Positions 1-10,981 are shown, numbered from the stretch's first letter. The stretch is DNA of 52,756 bases from Streptomyces altiplanensis (GCA_003719395.1 RHMC01000034.1:1-52756), one strand, 5' to 3'. Notes: generated by a model not told the origin, from the sequence alone. Program-made: numbers and translations.

Positions 1-44
1 CGGGCCGCCGCACGCCCCGGGCCCGTGAGGAAGGCGACCGCGGC

Positions 45-1247
45 TCAGTCGCCTTCGAAGCCGCCCTGGTTCCGACCGTCCTGGTCTTGGCCGCCTTGGC
101 CCTGCTCTCCCTGGCCCTGACCGCCGTCGCCCGCGCCGATCTGTGCGCCGACCGCCGCCAGTGCCGTCGTCACCGGCTGGAAGAACGTCTCGCCTCCCGA
201 CGTGCAGTCGCCGCTGCCGCCCGAGGTGAGGCCGATCGCGCTACCGTCGCGAGTGAACAGGGCACCACCGCTGTCGCCCGGCTCCGCGCACACATTGGTC
301 TGGATCAGCCCGGTAACAGTGCCCTCCGGGTAGTTCACGGTGGCGTTCAGCCCGGTGACCTGACCGCTGTTCAGGCCGGTGGTGCTGCCCGTACGGAACA
401 CCTCCTGACCGACCGCCGCGTCGTCCGCGCGCACGATGTCCAGGGTCTGGCCGTTGCCGAGACCGACCGTGCTGGGCGCCTCGGTGGCGGGGTCGTCGTA
501 GGTGACGAGGGCGAAGTCGCCCTCGCCGGGGAACGTCGCCTGCTGGACCGTACCGACCGGTGCGCCGTTCGGTTCCTCGGACCACTGGTCGTCGACGACG
601 CCGCAGTGTCCGGCGGTGAGGAAGCCGGGCTGTCCGTCGCCCGTGGTGACGTTGAAGCCGAGAGAACAGCGCGACCCGCCGCTGAAGATGGCGTCGCCGC
701 CTTCCAGGAAGGGCTTGAACTCCCCCTCCGACTTCTGGATACGGGCCATACCGGAACCCAGGGACGCGACGGCAGACTCCAGCCGGTTCCAGCTGTCACC
801 GGCGACCGTGCGGTCCGCGGTGACCAGGATCTGGTTGCTTCTGGGGTCTGTGGCCCAGGCCGTGCCCGGGATCGTGGCCTCACGGGCCAGCGTGTCCGAC
901 GCCGACTTCAGCCCGCTCATGCTGTTCCCGACCGGTCGTGCGACGGCCCCTGCCTCGTTGACCCGGACGACCACCTCGTTGCCGCCGCCACTGACGTTGA
1001 CGACGAGCTGCTGCTTCTGTGCGTCGTAGTACGCACCTGCATACGCATCACCGAGTTCCGGGCCGAGCTGCGCGACCAGGTCCTGGGCCGCGCCGGCGCT
1101 CAGGGTTCTCGGCTCCGCCTTCGGCTCGGAACCGGAGCCGGACTGCGATGCGTTGGCGTGGGGCAGCAACACGGCGGCCGCAGCGACGCCCACCGCCCCC
1201 GCTCCTGCAAGCACGGCTTTCCGTCTGGGTATTCGCCTGTGACTCAA
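45..1247 (-). CDS. Streptogrisin-like secreted serine protease (S1 family)
   Basis: A 400-residue preproprotease of the chymotrypsin/alpha-lytic type. A basic, hydrophobic leader (about residues 1-34) suggests export. Residues about 50-180 look like an alpha-lytic-type propeptide (GAYYDAQKQQLVVNV), and the mature enzyme probably begins near GGDAIFSGG (about 183). The triad is visible as His214 (TAGHC), Asp244 (GDFALV) and Ser326 (GDSGG). The last 30 residues form a Gly/Gln/Asp-rich tail absent from short streptogrisins. I chose the TTG at 1247 because AGGAGG lies at 1255-1260, seven bases upstream, and the leader follows at once. The same frame stays open to 1520 and there encodes a zinc-ribbon-like CGRCGAAL stretch, which I regard as outside the gene. 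Function is confident; the exact substrate is unknown. Confidence 0.93.
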   Translation of the reverse strand: MSHRRIPRRKAVLAGAGAVGVAAAAVLLPHANASQSGSGSEPKAEPRTLSAGAAQDLVAQLGPELGDAYAGAYYDAQKQQLVVNVSGGGNEVVVRVNEAGAVARPVGNSMSGLKSASDTLAREATIPGTAWATDPRSNQILVTADRTVAGDSWNRLESAVASLGSGMARIQKSEGEFKPFLEGGDAIFSGGSRCSLGFNVTTGDGQPGFLTAGHCGVVDDQWSEEPNGAPVGTVQQATFPGEGDFALVTYDDPATEAPSTVGLGNGQTLDIVRADDAAVGQEVFRTGSTTGLNSGQVTGLNATVNYPEGTVTGLIQTNVCAEPGDSGGALFTRDGSAIGLTSGGSGDCTSGGETFFQPVTTALAAVGAQIGAGDGGQGQGEQGQGGQDQDGRNQGGFEGD

Positions 1248-1664
1248 CTCGCCGCCTCCTGCGGGGGGTACGGAATCCGGTCGCCGACGACAGACCGGGG
1301 GACGCGTCCGCCCTTGGATACGTACGGGAGAGACGTTGCGCTCATCGCCACTGCGAAACCCACTGGCCGACGTGGCGTCAGCAGCTTTGCGTGGGACGGT
1401 CGGTGAGGAAAGCGCGGCGCCGCACCGGCCGCAGTACCGGACTCCGGCGTCTTGGCCGGACGGTCGCGCTCCGCACGGATACGGCTCAGCATGCGGGCCG
1501 GTTCCGTTGCCGACGGTCATGCCGGAGCGGTGGATGACCTGCGTGAATTCGTCGGTCCGGGTCAGGCCGACGAGGGCAACCGACTGGCCGGAAACGGCAC
1601 CTGACGGCCCGGCTCACAGGGCCGGGCTCACGGGCACTGGTCCCCTGGGCGTATGTCATCGGCC

Positions 1665-2921
1665 TCACGGCTGCCGCGCCGGTACGCTCACCCTCCACAG
1701 CCGGGCAGCCGACAGCGCCGCCGCTCCGACCAGCAACAGGTCGCGAACGAAGAGGTTCGCGACGGCCTGCGGATCCCCGTCGTCCCGCAACTCCCGGTAC
1801 AGCAGCGGAAAACCGAGCGTCGTGAACAGGCACGCGGCCAGCAGCAGCCAGGCGACCGGTCGTTGCGATGTCTCCCGCCGCAGCAAGCACACCGCCGCCA
1901 GCCCCACCAACCACACCAGGTACTGCGGGCTGATGACGCGGCTCGTCACCACGAACAACAGCACCGCGGTCAGCGCCGCGTCCGCGAGCAGCCACGGCGC
2001 CGCCCGCACCGAGCGCCGTCGCCACCACAGCGACCAGCCGAACGCCAGCACCGTCAGCCCTTGCATCACCGTGCTCACCAGCCCGACGTACGGCCCCACG
2101 AACTCGTGCGACCCGTCCTTCGCGGCCCAGGTACCGCTCCAGCCGAAATGCCGCGCCACGTGGAACGGCAGCGCACCCACCGACTCGATCTGGACACCCC
2201 GCGACCTCTGCGCCGTCAGAAACCCCAGCGCGTGCGGCATGACCAACGCGAACCCGGCCACCAGAACTCCCCCGGCCACGGCCGTCGACAGCCAAGCCGC
2301 ACGGGTGCGCCGCCCACGTTCCGTACCCACCAGCAGCAGCACAGGCCACACCTTGATCAGCGCTCCCAGCGCGATCAGCGCACCGAACACCCGGTCCGCC
2401 CAGACCCGTCGGGACGCGGCAGCCGCGAGCGCGGCCATCGCGACCGTCGTCACCTGGAGGTCGAACCGGTTCCACGGCAACGTACTCAGCACCGCTACCG
2501 CGACGGTCCACAGCCATACCCCGGCGAACGACCGGCCGCGGCGTACGGCGGCGTACAGCAGCCCCGCCGCAACCAGCGCGTCGCACACCGCGCTCGTCAC
2601 GATGAACGCCTGGCCGTAGTCCAGAACGGGCACCAGGCCCGGAGCGAGAATCGGCAGCGCGGCGCCCGGCGGGTACTGCCAGCTCACGTCGTGCGCGGGG
2701 AACGTCCCCGAGGACAGTACGGCGTACCAACCCCGGTACATCCGGTCCACCGACGGGTCCAGCGAGCCGCCTCCCGTGAACGCCGGCAGTTTGAGCGCCG
2801 CCGGTACCAGCCACAGCCGGGTCAAGAACCACACCGCAGCCACCGCCCAGGGCGCGCGCCCCAGACGTCGGGGCACTGACACGACGGGGGCGAATCGGGT
2901 TCGCAGCCTGCTCCACAGCAT
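1665..2921 (-). CDS. GT87-like polytopic glycosyltransferase
   Basis: A 418-residue membrane protein with about ten hydrophobic segments. The luminal-type loop with VSWQYPPGAALP near residues 100-112 is typical of GT-C enzymes such as the GT87 (DUF2029) polyprenyl-phosphate mannosyltransferases, which move mannose from a lipid donor to cell-envelope glycolipids or proteins. The motif RVISPQYLVWLVGLA in the last third also matches that family. It stands alone on the minus strand, with no close partner to reveal its acceptor. The ATG at 2921 directly precedes a basic N-terminus and the first membrane segment. Family assignment is from motif recognition; the sugar and acceptor are unknown. Confidence 0.78.
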   Translation of the reverse strand: MLWSRLRTRFAPVVSVPRRLGRAPWAVAAVWFLTRLWLVPAALKLPAFTGGGSLDPSVDRMYRGWYAVLSSGTFPAHDVSWQYPPGAALPILAPGLVPVLDYGQAFIVTSAVCDALVAAGLLYAAVRRGRSFAGVWLWTVAVAVLSTLPWNRFDLQVTTVAMAALAAAASRRVWADRVFGALIALGALIKVWPVLLLVGTERGRRTRAAWLSTAVAGGVLVAGFALVMPHALGFLTAQRSRGVQIESVGALPFHVARHFGWSGTWAAKDGSHEFVGPYVGLVSTVMQGLTVLAFGWSLWWRRRSVRAAPWLLADAALTAVLLFVVTSRVISPQYLVWLVGLAAVCLLRRETSQRPVAWLLLAACLFTTLGFPLLYRELRDDGDPQAVANLFVRDLLLVGAAALSAARLWRVSVPARQP

Positions 2922-3009
2922 TCCCGCACTCTAGGAGGGCACCGTCGCCCGAAGAACTACGGGGCAGTCCGTGGTGGTGGCCGGCACCACGCCGGACACG
3001 TGCGCGCAG

Positions 3010-3202
3010 ACCGCGTCCTGCACGCGAACCGGCCCGACCGATCGCTTCGCAGCGAGGTTCGGATTCGCCTCGAGCAGATGATGCCGCGGGCGAGTCGGAG
3101 CCGGGTGAAGGGGCGCTCGAACCATCCGGCGGGCCCGGAGGGGGCTGCGGTGTCTGCCGAAGTCGTAGCCCCGGTCGGCGAACAACCGCTTGGCGGTCAC
3201 GA
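3010..3202 (-). pseudogene. IS5-type transposase C-terminal relic
   Basis: Reading leftward from 3202, one frame gives AKRLFADRGYDFGRHR, the catalytic-Asp region of IS5-family DDE transposases (LVADRGYD). Another frame then gives RRMVERPFTRLRLARGI, which matches the WVVERTFAWLHGFRRLR block. The segment normally found between these blocks is missing, and there is no N-terminus. It is therefore a short, internally deleted and frame-shifted remnant. It sits just past the end of the ABC transporter operon. Confidence 0.55.
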
Positions 3203-3208
3203 GGCCGC

Positions 3209-4075
3209 CTACGCGGGCAGCGTGCCGCTCTGTGCCGCCTTGCGGTGCCGCGCGGACAGGCGGGAGCCGGACTCGCGGCGGGCGGCTCGGCGCAGGAGGG
3301 GGACCGCGAGGAGGAACCCGAGGACCGCCCAGGCGGTCAGGACCAGGGCGACCATGGGCAGTTCCCAGGAGCCGGCCGTCTCGGCGGCCCGTGCCGTGTC
3401 GGGGAGCAGCGCCGAACGCAGGCCCTGTGCCATCCACTTGAGCGGAAAGACCGAGGCCACCTGCTGGACCGGCACGGGCAGCGAGGTGATCGGGAACACC
3501 GTCCCGGAGGTGAACAGGAGCCCCATCGTCGGCAGCATGACCAACGCCAGTGCCTCGCGGGGGTTGGGCAGTACCGCCCCTATGGCCGCGCCCAGCGGTA
3601 CGACGGAGAGCAGCCCGAGCGTGGTGACCCACAGCAGCGTCAGCCAGTCGCCCGGACCGTGCGGCAACGGCCCGTCCACCAGCAGCGCCGCGGCCGCCAG
3701 GAGCAGAGCCAGGGTGCCGACCGCCACGACGACCACCAGCACGCACTTGGCGACGAGGTAGGCCGGTATCCCGCCGGGTGTGGTGCGCATCCGCAGCAGG
3801 ACCCCTTCCTCCCGCTCGGTCACGAGTATCTGCGGGAGGTTGATCAGTCCGACCTGGAACAGCAGGTAGGCGGCGAAGCCCGCCAGCATCAGATGGGCCA
3901 TCGGGGTCCGGGTGCCGGGCACGTCGTCGCTGACGTAGGCGGCGACGAGTAGGGCGGCGACCACGTTGGTCAGGTGGCCGGACATCTCCTTGCCGTTGCG
4001 CAGGAGGTGCCGCAGCTCGATGCCGCCGCGCTGGAGCCCGGCACGCCAGCCGTTCGTCATGGGTGTTTTCCTCAT
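3209..4075 (-). CDS. ABC-2 type transporter permease
   Basis: A 288-residue integral membrane protein with six predicted helices, typical of ABC-2 permeases for drugs, lipids or polysaccharides. After a cytoplasmic N-terminus (RHLLRNGKEMSG) come the helices; the loop EREEGVLLRMRTTPGG and the late motif VFPITSLPVPVQQVASVFPLK are characteristic of the drug-efflux subgroup. The ATG at 4075 overlaps the stop of the upstream ATPase as ATGA, with a GGAGG-like site about ten bases upstream, so the two genes are translationally coupled. It should form a homodimer with that ATPase. The cargo cannot be read from sequence. Confidence 0.88.
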   Translation of the reverse strand: MRKTPMTNGWRAGLQRGGIELRHLLRNGKEMSGHLTNVVAALLVAAYVSDDVPGTRTPMAHLMLAGFAAYLLFQVGLINLPQILVTEREEGVLLRMRTTPGGIPAYLVAKCVLVVVVAVGTLALLLAAAALLVDGPLPHGPGDWLTLLWVTTLGLLSVVPLGAAIGAVLPNPREALALVMLPTMGLLFTSGTVFPITSLPVPVQQVASVFPLKWMAQGLRSALLPDTARAAETAGSWELPMVALVLTAWAVLGFLLAVPLLRRAARRESGSRLSARHRKAAQSGTLPA

Positions 4076-4985
4076 GCTGCCTGTACCTCCTCGTCCGCGT
4101 CCCCGTCCGTACTGTCGGCCTCCCGGTGCACCATGTGCAGGTACGTGTCCTCCAGCGTCGGGCGGCGGACCTCCAGGCCGGCGATCGGGCCGTCCGCGTG
4201 CCGGTGGAGTTCCCAGACCAGCCGTGAGGGGTCCTCGGTGCGTTCGCGGCGGGGCGTCCCGTCGTCCGCCGTCCAGCGGACCTCGGCCTGGGCGGCGGCC
4301 CGCCGGGCCAGTTCCGCGGGCGTGCCGCAGACCCGGATCCGGCCGCCGACCAGCATGGCGATCCGGTCGGCGAGCCGCTCGGCCTCCACCAGGTCGCTGG
4401 GTGGTGAGCAGGACGGTGACGCCCTCGTCGCGGGCCAGCCGTTCGACCAGTACGTGGAACTCGTGCCGCGCCTGAGGGTCGAAGCCGGTGGTCGGCTCGT
4501 CCAGGAAGAGGAGTTCGGGGCGGCCGACGATGCCGAGCGCGACGTCCAGCCGTCGGCGCTGGCCGCCGGACAGCCGGTCCACCTGCCGGCCGCCCTGGTC
4601 GGCGAGGCCGACCAGGGCCAGCAGTTCGGCCGGGTCGCGCGGGTCGGGGTAGTACGTGGCGAAGTGCGTCAGCAGCTCGGCGACCCGCCAGCGGCGGTGG
4701 TCGCGCCAGGACTGCAGGACCAGTCCGATCCGGCCGCGCCACGCGTCGTCGCCCCGCTCCGGGTCCGTACCGAGGACGCTCACCTCACCGGCGGAACGCC
4801 GCCGGAAGCCCTCCAGGATTTCGACAGTGGTGGTCTTGCCGGCGCCGTTGGGCCCGAGCAGCGCGAAGACCTCACCGCGGTGGATGTCCAGGTCGACGCC
4901 GTGGAGGACGTCGGTGCCGCCGTAGGTCATCGTCACGTCGCGCGCGTGGACGACTGGGCTGGGCGGGTGTGTGCTTCGGCGTCAT
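4072..4985 (-). CDS. ABC transporter ATPase (frame-disrupted)
   Basis: ATP-binding subunit partnering the ABC-2 permease, about 300 residues. Visible in order are Walker A (GPNGAGKTTT), the Q-loop (VLQSW), the ABC signature LSGGQRRR, Walker B (ELLFLDEPTTGFD) and, after a break, the tail VEAERLADRIAMLVGG. The H-loop reads LLTTQRPG in one frame; removing one G near 4402 restores LLTTHDLVEAERLADRIA, so an inserted base has split the gene. A second break near 4950 separates the best start (ATG 4985, with GGGGGCAGGACG before it and ATGA overlap with the regulator) from the conserved part. If that break is real, a GTG at 4936 could be the start. Two breaks in one gene suggest sequencing error, but true inactivation is possible. 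Confidence 0.85.
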
Positions 4986-5337
4986 CGTCCTGCCCCCGAG
5001 TGGTGCGGCTGTTGTGGCGCTGCTTCGGTCGCCGCCGGGGAACCGGCGCCCTCGACGATCGCCCGGAGCGCCGCGACGTGACCCTCGAAGGCGGTGCGGC
5101 CGCGGTCCGTCAGCCGTACCGTGGTGCGCCGCTTGCGGCCGCCGCCCTCCTTGTGGAGCTCCAGATATCCGGCCTCCTCCAGGGTGTGCAGCTGTTTGGA
5201 GAGCGCGGAGTCGCTGAGCGAGAGGCTGTCGCGGACGAACGCGAAGTCCGCCCATTCGGTGTGGCGGCGAGCAGCGCGACCACCGACAGCCGGGTGGCGG
5301 GGTGGAGCAGCTCGTCGAAACCGGCGGGGACGCTCAT
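4982..5337 (-). CDS. Winged-helix transcriptional regulator (frame-disrupted)
   Basis: A small DNA-binding protein of about 118 residues once one lost base near 5266 is restored. The N-terminus reads MSVPAGFDELLHPATRLSVVALLA; after the break the helix-turn-helix and wing follow as SLSDSALSKQLHTLEEAGYLEL and GRKRRTTVRLTDRGRTAFEGH. This matches the winged-helix family of PF13601 (HTH_34), often paired with ABC transporters and membrane proteins as a local repressor. Its ATG (5337) overlaps the stop of the upstream membrane protein, and its stop overlaps the start of the ATPase, so it sits inside a coupled operon. It probably binds the dyads at 5882-5928; that link is inferred. Confidence 0.8.
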
Positions 5338-5855
5338 CGGTTCGCCCCCGCGCCCGCCGCGCCGGTGCCTGCCGCCTGTGTGCCGCTGTCCCGCGCCGAC
5401 CCGGCCGCCCAGCGGCCCGTCGGACCGACGAACAGCACGAACACCGTCGCCGAGACCGTGGCCTGGATCAGACTGGCCGGCATCGGCTCCAGCGAATCGA
5501 CCAGACGGCCGGACAGCAGTACCGTCCCGCCGGTCACCACCGCCCCTGCGACGAAGGTGCCGAACATCCGCGGGGTGCACCGGGTGTGGTGCAGGCGCAC
5601 CCGGCTCCGGCGGTTGTGGAGCACGGCCAGCATGCCCAGCAGTGCGACGTACGCGACGAGGACCAGCCCCACGCCCCACCCGGGCAGGTCCAAGCCCAGA
5701 CCGGCCAGGAAGAGCCACATGAGCGCGGCCGTGGCCCAGGTGGTGCCCGAGCCGCCCGCAGCGGACCGCTCGACCTCGTCGTACACGCGCTCCTGCGGCA
5801 CCCGGATGCGCTGCAGGTCCCTCCATGCCTGTTCGGCGTCCATCGGCGTGCTCAC
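5334..5855 (-). CDS. Small four-helix membrane protein
   Basis: A 173-residue protein, first gene of the regulator-ABC operon. The first 35 residues are polar (STPMDAEQAWRDLQRIRVPQERVYDEVERS), followed by four hydrophobic segments near residues 40-60, 65-83, 100-120 and 130-150. No catalytic motif is visible and I do not recognise a named family. I prefer the GTG at 5855, nine bases after GGGAGG; an in-frame GTG at 5864 lies upstream. Its position ahead of the PF13601-like regulator and ABC pair suggests an accessory role in sensing or transport, but function is unknown. Confidence 0.7.
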   Translation of the reverse strand: MSTPMDAEQAWRDLQRIRVPQERVYDEVERSAAGGSGTTWATAALMWLFLAGLGLDLPGWGVGLVLVAYVALLGMLAVLHNRRSRVRLHHTRCTPRMFGTFVAGAVVTGGTVLLSGRLVDSLEPMPASLIQATVSATVFVLFVGPTGRWAAGSARDSGTQAAGTGAAGAGANR

Positions 5856-5881
5856 GGCCCTCACCCTCCCGTCCCCGCGTT

Positions 5882-5928
5882 ACTTTCCTGCGAGGAAAGT
5901 TATCCTTGACTTTCCTCGTAGGCAAGTC
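5882..5928 (-). promoter_or_regulatory. Promoter overlapped by two tandem operator-like dyads
   Basis: On the minus strand TTGCCT (5920-5925) and TAACTT (5897-5902) lie exactly 17 bases apart, a good vegetative promoter for the membrane protein-regulator-ABC operon. Two dyads cover it. The first is ACTTTCCT, GCG, AGGAAAGT (5882-5900), perfect. The second is GACTTTCCT, CGT, AGGCAAGTC (5908-5928), with one mismatch. Their centres are 27 bases apart. This is the layout of an autorepressed promoter, and the winged-helix regulator in the operon is the obvious candidate ligand. Confidence 0.65.
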
Positions 5929-6213
5929 GGCGGCTCGCCGGGGCCGACACCCCGCACTGCACCCTGGGCGGCGCCGTGCCGGTCGAGCTCGCCCAGGCCG
6001 GCCGCGTCAGGGCCGACGAGCAGGACAAGGGGCCGAACGGACCGCGGGTGCACGCCGTCGCCGGTGGACCGTTGTCCGGTCCCCTGCTCCAAGCCGCGAA
6101 CGAGAAGGCCGCCGAGCGCGTGCGGGGCGCACTGTCCCTCCTCACCACCCGGAACGGCGCCTGCCCCACCCGTCACCGCGGCACACCCACATCGACCCCG
6201 GCCCGGCCGAGCC
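5929..6213. other. Intergenic stretch, possible gene relic
   Basis: No intact gene is visible. On the plus strand near 5976-6165 one frame reads VELAQAGRVRADEQDKGPNGPRV and AANEKAAERVRGALSLL, which has coding-like composition. I do not recognise it; it lacks a start region and degenerates after 6170. Confidence 0.3.
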
Positions 6214-6817
6214 CTACTGGCGGGGGTCCTTGCGCATGCACCACGTGCGGGGGCCGTTGTCGGGGAGCAAGACCTCAGCGGTGACCTTGAAGCCGAGGCG
6301 TTCGTAGAATTTCACGTTCCGCTCACTGGAGGTCTCCAGGAATGCCGGGTACCCGGCGCGCGCAGCCGCTTCGACGCCGGGAACCAGCACCGCGCCGCCC
6401 AGGCCCTGCCCTTGGGCCTCCGGGGCGACTCCCACCGTGTCGAGAAACCACGCCGGCTCTTGCGGCCGGTACGGAGCGACGGCCCGCTCCGCGGACTCGT
6501 AGGCAGCCGCCCGGTCGCCCGTGAGATCGCCGAGCAGCGGGCCTACCTCGGCAAAGGCGGGCGAGGGGTCCTGGTCGGGAGTGGCCCATACAGCGACAGC
6601 GCGGCCCCCGTCGGCAACCCACACACGGCCGTACACCATCCCGACCCGGGTCAGGCAGAGCTCCTGGAAGCGCCGGATCCGGCCCTCGTGTCGTCTGCGG
6701 CGACACATGCCGGGTGTAGGGGTAGTCGGCGAAGGCCCGGGCGAGGGTCTCGACAGCGGTAGGGACGTCGGCGTCGGTGATGGGGCGTACGGCAGGGGCG
6801 TCCAGGTGGTGCGGCAT
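6214..6817 (-). CDS. GNAT family N-acetyltransferase (frame-disrupted)
   Basis: About 201 residues after repair. The N-terminus MPHHLDAPAVRPITDADVPTA and ARAFADYPYTRHV lie in one frame; RFQELCLTRVGMVYGRVWV and the acetyl-CoA site VAPEAQGQGLGGAVL lie in another, followed by FLETSSERNVKFYERLGF, typical of this acetyltransferase subgroup. The break near 6700 is explained by two single-base losses within about 20 bases, one from a GG and one from a CC pair; restoring them gives a smooth join. It transfers an acetyl group from acetyl-CoA to an unknown amine. It stands alone between the ABC operon and an IS relic, convergent with neither. Confidence 0.82.
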
Positions 6818-6940
6818 GCCGGTTGAACGGTCTTGCCGGAAGGTGAGTTCCCAGGAGCGTCACGCCGGGCTGTCCGCCACTCCGCGGCAGCTCCGGGGTC
6901 TGCCGCCGGATGCTCTTGAGTGGCGGATCACGGCAGGGTG

Positions 6941-7155
6941 ATGCGTCGCCATGAACTGCCTGATGACGAGCGGGAGTTCGCCCGTCCACTGCTGCCCCGG
7001 ACGGAGCCCGGCCGGAAACGGGTGGACGACCGGGCCGGGAGGGTCTCGACGGGATCATGCGGAAGTTCCGCACCGGTACGGCCTGGCGGGACGCACCTGG
7101 GCGGTACGGCTCGCGGGCCACGCTCCGCACCCGTTTCCGCAAGTGGGCGGGCGAA
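6941..7155 (+). pseudogene. IS5-type transposase N-terminal relic
   Basis: From ATG 6941 the frame reads MRRHELPDDEREFARPLLP and GRKRVDDRAGRV, the usual N-terminus of IS5-family transposases. A frame break follows, after which LDGIMRKFRTGTAWRDAPG and RYGSRATLRTRFRKWAGE continue the same domain. The catalytic half is absent and the relic ends at a hairpin. The C-terminal relic at 3010-3202 is on the opposite strand, so the two are not simply halves of one copy. Confidence 0.7.
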
Positions 7156-7191
7156 GAGCCCGGAAACCGGGCATGACCGGTTCCCGGGCTC
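7156..7191 (-). terminator. Terminator of the glycosidase operon
   Basis: GAGCCCGGAAACCGG (7156-7170) pairs with CCGGTTCCCGGGCTC (7177-7191) with one mismatch around a six-base loop. It lies 15 bases beyond the stop of the alpha-xylosidase gene, the last gene of the leftward operon. Confidence 0.75.
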
Positions 7192-7206
7192 GCTTCCCGG
7201 CGGGGC

Positions 7207-9519
7207 TCAGCCGAGCCGGAGTGTCACCCGCTCCGTGCCCGGCGCGGCGGGCAGCAGCGTGCCCAGGTCCGTGCGCTCGGCGCCCGCGGGCAGTTCCGCC
7301 GGCGCGTCGCCGGTGAGCAGCACGCCACGGGCCGGGCGCGCCCTCGGCCTCGACCGTCAGCACGCCGCCGTCGCGCCGGGTGCGGAACACCGCGGCCGTC
7401 GAGCCGTCCGGCGCCGGGATTTCGGTGACGACCGTGGCCCCCTCGGCCGGGGCGCCGACCCGGAGCGTGACGCCGTCGGCCAGTCGTACACGGCCTCGTC
7501 GTCCTCCGCGCCGAACGGGATGACGGAGCCGGGCCGGGCCAGCAGCGGCAGGGTGTCGTAGCCGTGCGTCTCCTGGCGCCAGCACGGGCCCTGGACACGC
7601 TCGCCGGTGAGCAGGTGGGTCCAGGTGCCCTCCGGCACGTAGTACTCCACCGTCCCGTCCTCGGAGAAGACCGGTGCGACGAGGATGTCCCCGCCGAGCA
7701 TGTACTGCCGGTCCAGGGGGTGACAGGACGGGTCGTCCGGGAACTCCAGGACCATCGCCCGCATCACCGGGGTGCCCTGCCGGGCGGCCTGCCGGGACGC
7801 CTCGTACAGGTACGGCATCAGCCGGTGCTTGAGACGGGTGAAGTCGCGGGTGACCGCCACGGCCTCCTCGTCGTAGTCCCACGGCACCCGGTAGCTCTTG
7901 CTGCCGTGCAGCCGGCTGTGCGAGGAGAGCAGCCCGAACTGCGTCCACCGCTTGAAGACCGCGGGGGTCGGGGTGCCTTCGAAGCCGCCGATGTCGTGGC
8001 TCCAGAAGCCGAAGCCGGACAGCCCCAGCGACAGCCCTGCCGCGCAGCGACTCGGCCATCGCGTTGAACGTCGACTCGCAGTCACCGCCCCAGTGCACCG
8101 GGAACTGCTGGCCGCCCGCCGTCGCCGACCGGGCGAAGAGGACGGCCTCGTTCGCGCCGCGTTCCCGGGCCAGCACCTCGAACACGGTCTCGTTGTAGAG
8201 CTGGGTGTAGTAGTTGTGCATCAGCTCGGGATCCGAGCCGTCGTGCCAGACGACATCGGTCGGGACGCGCTCGCCGAAGTCCGTCTTGAAGCAGTCCACG
8301 CCCTGCCGGGTGAGGTCGCGCAGCTTCTCCGCGTACCAGTTCCTGGCGCCGGGGTGGGTGAAGTCCACCAGGCCCATGCCGGCCTGCCACAGGTCCCACT
8401 GCCAGACGTCGCCGTTCGGCTTGCGCACCAGGAAGCCCTGGGCGCGCGCCTCCTCGAACAGCGGGGACTTCTGCGCGATGTACGGGTTGATCCACACCGA
8501 GATCCGCAGGCCCCGCTCCTTCAGCCGGGCCAGCATTCCCTCCGGGTCCGGGAAGACGTCCGGGTCCCAGGTGAAGTCGCACCACTGGTACTGGCGCATC
8601 CAGAAGCAGTCGAAGTGGAACACCCCGAGCGGGATGTCGCGCTCCGCCATGCCGTTGACGAACCGGTTCACCGTCTCTTCGTCGTAGGAGGTGGTGAAGG
8701 ACGTCGACAGCCACAGTCCGAGCGACCACGCCGGCGGCAGCGCGGGGCGGCCGGTGAGCGCCGTGTAGCGGTCCAGGATCTCCTTGGGCGTCGGCCCGTG
8801 GATGACGAAGTACTCGACCGACTGGCCTTCGACGCTGAACTGCGTCTGCCCGACCGACTCGGAGCCGATCTCGTACGACACCTTGCCCGGGTGGTTGACG
8901 AAGACGCCGTAGCCCCGGTTCGTCAGGTGGAACGGGACGTTCTTGTACGCCTGCTCGCTGGCCGTGCCGCCGTCGGCCTGCCAGATGTCGACCGTCTGGC
9001 CGTTCCTGGTGAACGGGGTGAACCGCTCCCCCAGCCCGTAGACCAGCTCGCCGACGCCCAGGGACAGCTGGGCGATGGTGTAGTGGCGGCCGTCGCCCGT
9101 GGTCGCGAAACCCGTGCCGCGGCTCCCCGCCAAGGTCAGGGTCCGGCCGCCGGCGGCGAACTCCAGCCGCCACGGTGCGTCGGTGTCCACGCGCAGCGAC
9201 AGCTTGCCGCTGGTCAGCTCGGCCACCGGGCCGTTCCAGGAGATCTTCGGGGTGTGGCCGGGCTCGGTGTTCAGTGCGAAGTGCGGGCCTCGGTCCACGC
9301 CGCCGCCGTGGTGGGTGGAGCGGACGCCGATCACGCCCTCGGCGGGCGACCAGCACTCCACGGTGATCAGCGGGCTGTTGAGGGTGTGTCCCCGGGTCTT
9401 CACGTGGCGGACCGGGGCGTAGAGGGTGAGCCGGCCGCCCTCGGCACGGGCCTCGGAGACCTCGGTGGCGTACGAGGCCCGGACGCCTTCGCGCATGAGC
9501 CAGTAGCCGTCGGTGAATT

Positions 9520-9523
<4 letters not shown>
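7207..9523 (-). CDS. yicI: GH31 alpha-xylosidase, YicI-like (frame-disrupted)
   Basis: About 771 residues, the length of E. coli YicI (772), which removes alpha-xylosyl units from isoprimeverose and xyloglucan oligosaccharides. An N-terminal beta domain leads to the barrel. The nucleophile Asp lies in CFKTDFGERVPTDV and the acid/base Asp in VHWGGDCEST, both almost identical to YicI; SRLHGSKSYRVPW and FPDDPSCHPLDRQYMLGGD also match. Three breaks split the frame: an extra base near 8042, one near 7490 and one near 7335. The true C-terminus, LLPAAPGTERVTLRLG, is in a third frame and ends at 7207. The ATG (9523) overlaps the stop of the GH1 gene. No export signal is visible, so it should act in the cytoplasm on imported sugars. 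Confidence 0.9.
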
Positions 9524-10946
<1,423 letters not shown>

Positions 10947-10981
10947 CAGGATCGCTTGCCTTCTTCTCCGGTCGGCGGTCA

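Noticed and set aside
1244..1492. A short minus-strand reading ahead of the protease.
   Set aside because: It has no recognised motif and ends exactly at the protease start; the protease ribosome site and TTG explain the region better.
3209..4936. An apparent ATPase-permease fusion protein in one frame.
   Set aside because: The middle of that frame is Arg/Pro/Gly-rich nonsense. The real ATPase tail is in another frame and ends with an ATGA overlap at the permease start.
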